Shown piece after piece: positions 5,805-11,610 of a stretch of 25,549 nucleotides of DNA; position 1 is the stretch's first letter, and each line of letters opens with the position of its first letter. Source of the DNA: an uncultured Prevotellaceae bacterium (GTDB taxonomy: Bacteria; Bacteroidota; Bacteroidia; Bacteroidales; Bacteroidaceae). The stretch spans positions 1-25,549 of the forward strand of contig CAMOSA010000013.1 in NCBI GenBank assembly GCA_946624335.1, written 5' to 3'. The notes under the pieces are model-generated. The model saw only the letters and a program-made list of their open reading frames with translations. It was not told the DNA's origin and searched no databases. The position numbers were made by a program, and so were the translations under genes.

Positions 5805-6100
5805 GAATTACATGTCGTTCGGCCGTTAAAAGTGACGAAAGGTGGGCGAAATTTATTGTGCGCCCCCCTTCAAAGCTCATCTGGATGTCTGCCATAGCCA
5901 TGCTCGTGCATAGAGACAGTTGTCATCTCCTTAGTGTAGCCAGCATCCTCTCCGTCGCATCCTCAACAGCAAAGCGATTGCGGAGCTGCCCGGCAGTCGC
6001 CGCGATACCGCTTTTCAATGACATGTGCGGTACTTTTGAAAGAAAAAAAGAAAAATGTAATGGGCGTTCGTCTGTGTGGTGACGAGCGCTCGTTGCGGCT
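5805..6100. other. Gene-poor gap between the toxin-antitoxin pair and the GH43 terminator
   Basis: The only open frames here run through the dispersed repeat and have no protein-like character. The stretch holds copy 4 of the repeat (5972-6048). I see no gene in 5805-5970. Confidence 0.55.
5972..6048 (+). repeat. Dispersed structured repeat, copy 4 (hairpin plus core)
   Basis: The hairpin arms are AAGCG..GCGG..CTGCC (5972-5990) and GGCAG..CCGC..CGCTT (5992-6013). The inner part GCGGAGCTGCC/GGCAGTC is shared with copy 1, while the outer pairs differ in sequence but still pair. The core at 6020-6048 is the same as in the other copies. Keeping the pairing while the bases change suggests the fold matters. 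Confidence 0.8.
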
Positions 6101-6141
6101 ATAAAAAAAGACACAGACGTGTGGGTGTTCACGTCTGTGTC
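6101..6141 (-). terminator. Rho-independent terminator of the GH43 gene
   Basis: GACACAGACGTG (6110-6121) and CACGTCTGTGTC (6130-6141) form a perfect 12-bp stem with an 8-base loop. On the minus strand it is followed by a run of seven Ts (complement of 6103-6109). It lies 39 bp past the GH43 stop. Confidence 0.9.
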
Positions 6142-6180
6142 GTATGTCGGGTGTGTTTCCTTATTGTCGGGGGGGGAATC

Positions 6181-7239
6181 TTAGAGCTCCGGCCATCCGT
6201 CTTCGGTCCAGCGGATCTCGCGTTGGATGAGTATGCTCTGACCGGCGTGATGGATGCTGTAGCCGTGGCAGATGAAGAGGTCGCGGCCGTCGGGCAGGTG
6301 ATAGGCGGCGTTGTGTCCTGCTGCCTCGAAGTCCTTCTTGTCGCCCTCGATGACGAGACGTCCGCCGCCGGCGTTCATGTCACGGCCCGTATGGTCGAGG
6401 TAGGGCCCGTCGACACGTCGGCTGCGTCCTACGACGACTTTGTAGTTGCTCTTGATGCCACGGCAGCAGTAGTCGTGGCTGACGAAGAGGTAGAAGTAGT
6501 TGCCATGGCGGAGGATGAAGGGGGCCTCGATGGCATTGCGCCCGGCATAGCGTGATGTGGGATTGGGCTCGGCGCGAAGGGTGTCGCGCAGTGCTACGCG
6601 TCGGGCTATGGTGCGTGGCTTCTCGCCTTGGGCAATGAGCATCGTCGCCGTGTCGAGACGGGCTATCTGAATGCCGTCCCAGAAGGAGCCCCAGGTGAGC
6701 CACGGTGTACCGTTCTCATCGAGGATGAAGGCCGGGTCGATGGCGTTGAAGGCGTCGCGTCCCTCACGCGAAGCGACGAGGCAGCCGTGGTCCTCCCATC
6801 GGTAGTTGAGGCTGTCCTTGAAGTTCAGCGTCGGCGAGGAGGCCAGGCCGATGGCCGATGTGTTGCGCCCGAAGGTGGAGCAGGAGTAAGCCAGCCACCA
6901 GCGGTTGTGGTAGCGTATGACGTCCGGCGCCCAAACGTGGTTGCGGAAGCCGGGGACGCTGTCATGGGTCCAAGCCGGAATCTCGGCGAGGACGGGACGA
7001 CGATAGCCCGTCCACGTCTGGCGGTCGGTGGAGGTCATCTGCATCACGCCGAGGCCTGTGGCGAAGAGGTAGTAGGTGCTGTCCTCTAGCGCCATGACGG
7101 GGTCGTGGACCATAGGGGTGTCGGTGGTGTACTGGCTCATGCTACGCCGGTTGCGATGGGGCTGAGGATTGGCAGGCTGAGCCACGAGAAGCGTGTCAAA
7201 CGCGAGAAGGAGTGAGAGGATAGTGAATAGTCGTTTCAT
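6181..7239 (-). CDS. Secreted GH43-family glycosidase, likely arabinan-active
   Basis: The 352-residue product has a signal peptide (MKRLFTILSLLLAFDTLLVA, cleaved about residue 20) and a single five-bladed propeller domain. The three GH43 acidic residues are visible: Asp46 in HDPVM (base), Asp168 in NAIDPAF (pKa modulator) and Glu238 in IEAPFI (acid). NHVWAPDV at 100-107 and WGSFWDGIQI near 183-192 are typical of the family. The overall layout, including SHDYCCRG and AAGHN, resembles GH43 endo-arabinanases, though arabinofuranosidase or xylosidase activity cannot be excluded. It would act in the periplasm or at the cell surface on plant polysaccharide. No SusC/SusD or regulator gene adjoins it, so it is not in a standard utilisation locus. 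I see no convincing promoter. Confidence 0.85.
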   Translation of the reverse strand: MKRLFTILSLLLAFDTLLVAQPANPQPHRNRRSMSQYTTDTPMVHDPVMALEDSTYYLFATGLGVMQMTSTDRQTWTGYRRPVLAEIPAWTHDSVPGFRNHVWAPDVIRYHNRWWLAYSCSTFGRNTSAIGLASSPTLNFKDSLNYRWEDHGCLVASREGRDAFNAIDPAFILDENGTPWLTWGSFWDGIQIARLDTATMLIAQGEKPRTIARRVALRDTLRAEPNPTSRYAGRNAIEAPFILRHGNYFYLFVSHDYCCRGIKSNYKVVVGRSRRVDGPYLDHTGRDMNAGGGRLVIEGDKKDFEAAGHNAAYHLPDGRDLFICHGYSIHHAGQSILIQREIRWTEDGWPEL

Positions 7240-7265
7240 CGTGTCAGTCTTTATCGTGTTTGTTG

Positions 7266-7343
7266 GTTAAAAAAGGAAAGGGGCGTTGTCGAGAGGTACG
7301 TCGCCCATCGTTGACGTCAGGCCTCTCGGCACTGCCCCCTTTC
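7266..7343 (-). terminator. Large branched terminator hairpin after kbl
   Basis: The arms GGAAAGGGGCGTTGTCGAGAGG (7275-7296, minus-strand sense reversed) and its partner at 7322-7343 pair at GAAAGGGG.C and CGAGAGG. An inner ACGTC/GACGT pair (7298-7317) extends the structure. On the minus strand it is followed by TTTTTT. It sits 15 bp past the kbl stop and should separate kbl from the GH43 gene. Confidence 0.75.
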
Positions 7344-7358
7344 TTCCTTGCAATAAGT

Positions 7359-8546
7359 TTACTTCAGTACGCCGAGTTCCTTGCCGACCTTGATGAAGGC
7401 GGCGATGCACTTGTCGAGCTGTTCGCGGTTGTGACCGGCGCTAATCTGTACACGGATGCGGGCCTGGCCCTTCGGCACTACGGGGTAGTAGAAGCCAGTG
7501 ACGTAGATGCCTTCGTCCTGCAGTCGGGCTGCGAAGCGCTGCGAGAGTGGTGCGTCGTAGAGCATGACGGCGCAGATGGCGCTCTGGGTGGGCTTGATGT
7601 CGAAGCCGCTGGCCATCATCTTGTCGCGGAAGTAGTTGACGTTCTCGACGAGGCGGTCGTGCAGCTCGTTGCTCTCGTCGAGCATCTTGAACACCTCGAG
7701 TGATGCGCCGATGATGCCGGGGGCGAGGGAGTTGGAGAAGAGGTAGGGACGTGAGCGCTGGCGTAGCAGGTCGATGATCTCCTTGCGGCCGGTGGTGAAG
7801 CCGCCCATGGCACCGCCGAAGGCTTTGCCGAGCGTGCCGGTGTAGATGTCGACGCGGCCGTAGGTCTGGAAGAACTCGCTGACGCCGCGGCCTGTCGGGC
7901 CTACAACGCCTGCTGAGTGGCTCTCGTCCACCATGACCATGGCATCGTATTTCTCTGCCAGGTCGCAGATCTTGTCCATGGGTGCCACGTTGCCGTCCAT
8001 CGAGAAGACGCCGTCGGTGACGATGATGCGGAAGCGCTGTTCCTGTGCAGCCTGCAGCTGACGCTCCAGGTCTTCCATGTCGGCATTGGCATAGCGGTAG
8101 CGCTTAGCCTTGCACAGACGCACGCCGTCGATGATGCTGGCATGGTTGAGGGCGTCGGAGATGATGGCGTCCTCCTCGGTCAGCAGTGGTTCGAAGACGC
8201 CACCGTTGGCGTCGAAGCAGGCGGCGTAGAGGATGGTGTCCTCGGTCTTGAAGAATCGGCTGATGGCAGCCTCCAGCTCTTTGTGGATGTCCTGCGTGCC
8301 GCAGATGAAGCGGACGCTCGACATGCCGTAGCCGCGGCGGTCCATCATGCGCTTGGCACCCTCGATGAGGCGCGGATGGTTGCTCAGGCCGAGGTAGTTG
8401 TTGGCACAGAAATTGAGCACTTCCTTGCCGGCCACCTCGATGGCGGCAGCCTGTGGGCTGCAGATGAGGCGTTCCTCCTTGTAGAGGCCGGCCTCGCGGA
8501 TCTCCTTCAGCGTCTGCTGAAGGTGTTCTTGCATTTTTCCGTACAT
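7359..8546 (-). CDS. kbl: 2-amino-3-ketobutyrate CoA ligase (glycine C-acetyltransferase)
   Basis: This PLP enzyme cleaves 2-amino-3-ketobutyrate with CoA to glycine and acetyl-CoA, the second step of threonine breakdown. The 395-residue length is right for the family. Motifs include NFCANNYLGLSNHP at 45-58, the substrate-binding DALNHASIIDG at 131-141, VDESHSAG at 207-214 (Asp contacting the PLP ring) and TGTLGKAFGGAMGG with the Schiff-base Lys241. The gene is divergent from tdh, which makes the substrate, and the pair share a 233-bp intergenic region. The homologous enzymes serine palmitoyltransferase and 8-amino-7-oxononanoate synthase are less likely given the tdh neighbour. Confidence 0.93.
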   Translation of the reverse strand: MYGKMQEHLQQTLKEIREAGLYKEERLICSPQAAAIEVAGKEVLNFCANNYLGLSNHPRLIEGAKRMMDRRGYGMSSVRFICGTQDIHKELEAAISRFFKTEDTILYAACFDANGGVFEPLLTEEDAIISDALNHASIIDGVRLCKAKRYRYANADMEDLERQLQAAQEQRFRIIVTDGVFSMDGNVAPMDKICDLAEKYDAMVMVDESHSAGVVGPTGRGVSEFFQTYGRVDIYTGTLGKAFGGAMGGFTTGRKEIIDLLRQRSRPYLFSNSLAPGIIGASLEVFKMLDESNELHDRLVENVNYFRDKMMASGFDIKPTQSAICAVMLYDAPLSQRFAARLQDEGIYVTGFYYPVVPKGQARIRVQISAGHNREQLDKCIAAFIKVGKELGVLK

Positions 8547-8606
8547 GACGTTTAAGTTTTAAGGGTTGGTTATATATTCCATACTGTAATCGTCGCTTTT
8601 TCGCTG

Positions 8607-8614
8607 CAAAGTTA
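8607..8614 (-). promoter_or_regulatory. Likely -7 box of the kbl promoter
   Basis: The minus strand reads TAACTTTG here, matching TAnnTTTG, with a TTTG at 8638-8641 and a 23-bp spacer (longer than usual). The start would be about 60 bp upstream of the kbl ATG. Confidence 0.5.
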
Positions 8615-8720
8615 ATGCTTTTTGTGGCTCGAGCGCACAAAGGAGGTAAGAAAATGGCATTATTTACACCTTTTAAGGAAAAAACTTCCTTCTTTCAATC
8701 ACCAACTCTCAACTTTTGTC

Positions 8721-8728
8721 TATCTTTG
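8721..8728 (+). promoter_or_regulatory. Likely -7 box of the tdh promoter
   Basis: TATCTTTG matches TAnnTTTG 51 bp before the tdh ATG. The -33 box is weak. An inverted repeat AAGGAA-AAAAC-TTCCTT lies just upstream at 8675-8691, between the two divergent promoters, and may be a shared operator. Confidence 0.5.
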
Positions 8729-8779
8729 TGGCGCAAAAACAGCGAAAACTCACTACAGCATAACCTATAACCCTACGAA

Positions 8780-9739
8780 ATGAAGAATATTCTTGTTATC
8801 GGTTCCACAGGCCAGATTGGCTCGGAACTCACAGCTGCACTCAGGCAGCGTTATGGCGGCGCGCATGTCGTTGCCGGTTACATTCCAGGAGCTGAGCCCA
8901 AGGGCGAACTGGCCGAGGGTGGTCCGTCGGCCGTGGCCGATGTGACGGACGCCGCACAGATGGCCGCCATCGTCAAGGAACATAAGATTGACGCCATCTA
9001 CAACCTGGCCGCCCTGCTCAGCGTCGTGGCCGAGCAGAAACCTCGACTGGCCTGGAAGATAGGCATCGACGGTCTGTGGAACGTCCTCGAGGTGGCCCGT
9101 GAGAACGGCTGTGCCGTCTTCACGCCCTCCAGCATCGGCTCTTTCGGCCCCAATACGCCGCATGAGCTCACGCCGCAGGACACCATACAGCGTCCCCGCA
9201 CCATCTACGGCGTGTCGAAGGTGACGACGGAGCTGCTCTCCGACTACTATTTCATCAAGTACGGCGTCGACACGCGTTCGGTCCGCTTCCCCGGTCTCAT
9301 CAGCTACGTGACACCTCCCGGTGGCGGCACCACGGACTATGCCGTTGACATCTTCTATGCCGCTGTGCGTGGCGAGAAGTTTGTCTGTCCTATCGCTGAG
9401 GGCACACGCATGGATATGATGTATATGCCCGACGGACTGCGCGCTGCCATGGAGCTCATGGAAGCCAACCCCGACAAGCTCATCCACCGCAACGGCTTCA
9501 ACGTCACCGCCATGAGCTTCCCGCCCGAGAAGATCTACGCGGAGATAAAGAAGCGTTGCCCCGACTTCGAGATGGTCTACGACGTCGATCCCCTCAAGCA
9601 GGCTATCGCCGAGAGCTGGCCTGACAGTCTCGATGACACGGCTGCCCGCGAGGAATGGGGATGGAGACCGAACTACGGCATCGGTGCCATGACACGCGAC
9701 ATGCTCGAGAAGCTCAGCGCCAAGCTGCTGAAAAAGTGA
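8780..9739 (+). CDS. tdh: L-threonine 3-dehydrogenase, short-chain (epimerase-like) type
   Basis: The enzyme oxidises L-threonine with NAD+ to 2-amino-3-ketobutyrate, which Kbl then cleaves. The 319 residues form an extended SDR/NAD-dependent epimerase fold: the dinucleotide motif GSTGQIG at 8-14, NLAALLSV near 75-82, catalytic Ser117/Ser118, and Tyr143 and Lys147 in IYGVSK. YVTPPGGGTTDYAVDIFYAA in the second half is characteristic of the epimerase-type threonine dehydrogenases of Bacteroidetes. It is unrelated to the zinc alcohol-dehydrogenase type of E. coli. The neighbouring divergent kbl supports the assignment over a nucleotide-sugar epimerase. Confidence 0.9.
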   Translation: MKNILVIGSTGQIGSELTAALRQRYGGAHVVAGYIPGAEPKGELAEGGPSAVADVTDAAQMAAIVKEHKIDAIYNLAALLSVVAEQKPRLAWKIGIDGLWNVLEVARENGCAVFTPSSIGSFGPNTPHELTPQDTIQRPRTIYGVSKVTTELLSDYYFIKYGVDTRSVRFPGLISYVTPPGGGTTDYAVDIFYAAVRGEKFVCPIAEGTRMDMMYMPDGLRAAMELMEANPDKLIHRNGFNVTAMSFPPEKIYAEIKKRCPDFEMVYDVDPLKQAIAESWPDSLDDTAAREEWGWRPNYGIGAMTRDMLEKLSAKLLKK

Positions 9740-9888
9740 AAAGTGAAGAGTGAACAGTGAAAGAGTGAAAAGTGAAAAATGAAAAGTGAAAAATAAGAAT
9801 TACTCTCACGACTCGCAGGTAACTTGTATTTTTCACTTTTCACTCTTTCACTTTTCATTTTTCATTTTTAACTTTTAATTTTTAATTC
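9735..9888. repeat. 7-bp AGTGAAA-type tandem repeat and its inverted counterpart
   Basis: Directly after the tdh stop, units like AGTGAAA, AGTGAAG and AGTGAAC run to about 9795. After a 35-bp unique piece the complementary units (TTTTCAC, TTTTCAT) run from about 9829 to 9888. The two halves can pair into one long AT-rich hairpin that separates tdh from the permease gene. Confidence 0.75.
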
Positions 9889-9892
9889 CAAT

Positions 9893-10879
9893 TTGTACTA
9901 CGGGGAGATCCTTTCCATCATCACTGCGATGACGTGGACCGTCACGGCGCTCTGTGCCGAGGTGGCGAGCCGTCGCATGGGACAGCTGCAGATGAACGTC
10001 CTGCGCATGGCCGCTTCGCTCGTCATCCTGTCCCTCATCTTGTGGGTGGCCACGGGGTCGCCGTTGCCTCAGGGCATGAGTCTTCAGGCCCTGTCGTGGC
10101 TCTTGGCCTCCGGTGCCGTAGGCTATGTCTTCGGTGACTATTGCCTGTTCTCGTCCTACGTCCTGATAGGCAGTCGCATGGGTCAGCTGCTGATGACGCT
10201 GGCTCCGCTTTTCTCAGCGCTGACGGCCTGGCTGCTCTTGGGCGAGACGCTCGACGGCCGTGCCCTCCTCGGTATCGCCGTCACGCTCACTGGCATCGGC
10301 ATCGTCGTCAAGGGCAAGGACCATTCGCCTTTGTCCGACAAGGCCCGCACGACTGCCGTCGCACCACAGCCCGCTGCAGCCTCGCCGTCAGCCGTTGCCT
10401 CGTCGTCAGCACCGTTGGCTCCTTCGTCTGCCGCTTTCCGCCGTGGCATCCTCTTCGGCATTGGTGCCGGCATGGGTCAGGGCGTGGGCATCGTCCTCTC
10501 GAAAGTAGGCATGAGCTACTGCGACGCTACGCCGTTGCTGCCCATGGCTGCCACGATGGTGCGTGCCGTGGCTGGCCTCATCGGTTTCGGCATCGCCTAT
10601 TATGTCAAGGGCGACCATGCACGGATGCGGCAGGGGCTGCATGACCGTACGACCATGGCCAATGCCGCCGGCGCCATCGTCATGGGGCCTGTCATCGGCG
10701 TTTCGTTGTCGTTGCTCGCTGTGCAGCTGGCTCCCGCCGGCATCGCCTCGACGCTGATGGCGCTGACGCCCGTCTTCATCCTGTGGCCTACGCGCTGGCT
10801 CTTCCATCAGCCCATCACCACGCGTGAGCTCCTCGGCTCGCTTGTCGCCGTCCTCGGCGTGGCCCTTTTCTTCCTTTAA
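9893..10879 (+). CDS. DMT-superfamily (EamA) permease
   Basis: The 328-residue product is an inner-membrane protein with about ten hydrophobic segments arranged as two EamA repeats. These are separated by an Ala/Ser/Pro-rich linker at about 150-180 (VAPQPAAASPSAVASSS). Such proteins export or import small metabolites; the substrate is not predictable. The start decides the first helix: there is no in-frame ATG before residue 13, and a TTG at 9893 gives MYYGEILSIITAMTW, which agrees with the usual family N-terminus, so TTG is preferred over ATG 9929. No ribosome binding site is evident in the repeat-rich leader. The NUDIX gene follows after 14 bp and is probably cotranscribed. Confidence 0.8.
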   Translation: MYYGEILSIITAMTWTVTALCAEVASRRMGQLQMNVLRMAASLVILSLILWVATGSPLPQGMSLQALSWLLASGAVGYVFGDYCLFSSYVLIGSRMGQLLMTLAPLFSALTAWLLLGETLDGRALLGIAVTLTGIGIVVKGKDHSPLSDKARTTAVAPQPAAASPSAVASSSAPLAPSSAAFRRGILFGIGAGMGQGVGIVLSKVGMSYCDATPLLPMAATMVRAVAGLIGFGIAYYVKGDHARMRQGLHDRTTMANAAGAIVMGPVIGVSLSLLAVQLAPAGIASTLMALTPVFILWPTRWLFHQPITTRELLGSLVAVLGVALFFL

Positions 10880-10893
10880 CCCCCAATGAACTT

Positions 10894-11457
10894 ATGATCA
10901 ATAACGATAACGAACGAAAGTGGAAAGTGTTGCGCTCGGAATATCTCTTCCGCCGTCCCTGGCTCACGGCTCGGCGCGATGAGGTCCAACTGCCCGACGG
11001 CCGCATCAACCCCGAGTACTATGTCCTCGAATATCCCGATTGGGTCAACATCATCGCCATCACCACGGATGGCCATTACGTCATGGAACGTCAGTACCGC
11101 CACGGTGCCGGTCGCACCGACTACGAACTGCCCTGCGGCGTCATGGAGGCCGGCGAGACGCCCCTTGAGGCTGCACGTCGCGAGCTGCTCGAGGAGACGG
11201 GCTACACCGGCGGCGAGTGGCACGAGCTGATGACGCTCTCGCCCAACAGCAGTGCCATGAACAACTACAGCCATACCTTCGTGGCCGTCGGCGTGGAGAA
11301 GACCGGACAGCAACACCTCGACGCCACAGAGGACCTCACCGTGCATCTGCTCACCCGCGACGAAGTCTTCGACCTCGTCATGAACGGCGGCATGATACAA
11401 GCCCTCATGGTGGCTCCTTTGCTGCGTCATTTCTACGACCAGGACGTCCGTGGCTGA
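10894..11457 (+). CDS. NUDIX hydrolase, ADP-ribose-pyrophosphatase-like
   Basis: The enzyme is predicted to hydrolyse a nucleoside diphosphate linked to another moiety, for example ADP-ribose. The full NUDIX box Gx5Ex7REUxEExGU is present at residues 82-104 (from GVMEAGE to RELLEETGY). The 187 residues, the N-terminal WKVLRSEYLFRRPWLTARRD and the substrate-side YELPCG preceding the box resemble the ADP-ribose pyrophosphatase branch. The exact substrate is inference. It lies 14 bp after the permease gene and ends before a strong hairpin. Confidence 0.85.
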   Translation: MINNDNERKWKVLRSEYLFRRPWLTARRDEVQLPDGRINPEYYVLEYPDWVNIIAITTDGHYVMERQYRHGAGRTDYELPCGVMEAGETPLEAARRELLEETGYTGGEWHELMTLSPNSSAMNNYSHTFVAVGVEKTGQQHLDATEDLTVHLLTRDEVFDLVMNGGMIQALMVAPLLRHFYDQDVRG

Positions 11458-11545
11458 AGGTGCAGTCTGTCGATAACGGATAATCTGACGTAACGCCATC
11501 CCCGGATTGCTCGCGCGTTCGAGTAATATTGTGGGGAAGAGTGAA

Positions 11546-11585
11546 GACGCTGGAAACCGGGTGCATTGCCCCGGTTTCCAGCGTC
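11546..11585. terminator. Perfect 16-bp hairpin between convergent genes
   Basis: GACGCTGGAAACCGGG (11546-11561) and CCCGGTTTCCAGCGTC (11570-11585) are perfect complements with an 8-base loop. The hairpin lies between the converging NUDIX and glnA genes, 26 bp past the glnA stop, and probably serves both. No clear T-run follows on either side. Confidence 0.75.
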
Positions 11586-11610
11586 GGTGTTGTCTTGGCC
11601 ATTGAATGAC

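Noticed and set aside
5858..6132. Small frames on both strands between the toxin-antitoxin pair and the GH43 gene
   Set aside because: Both run through dispersed-repeat copy 4 and have no protein-like composition.
5805..6180. Integration site or attachment site at the right edge of the accessory region
   Set aside because: No integrase, tRNA gene or flanking direct repeat that would define one was found.
6076..9487. Long frames on the strand opposite GH43, kbl and tdh
   Set aside because: They are complements of GC-rich genes with clear family matches. Their sequences are biased toward Val, Ala, Gly and Asp or Arg and have no motifs.
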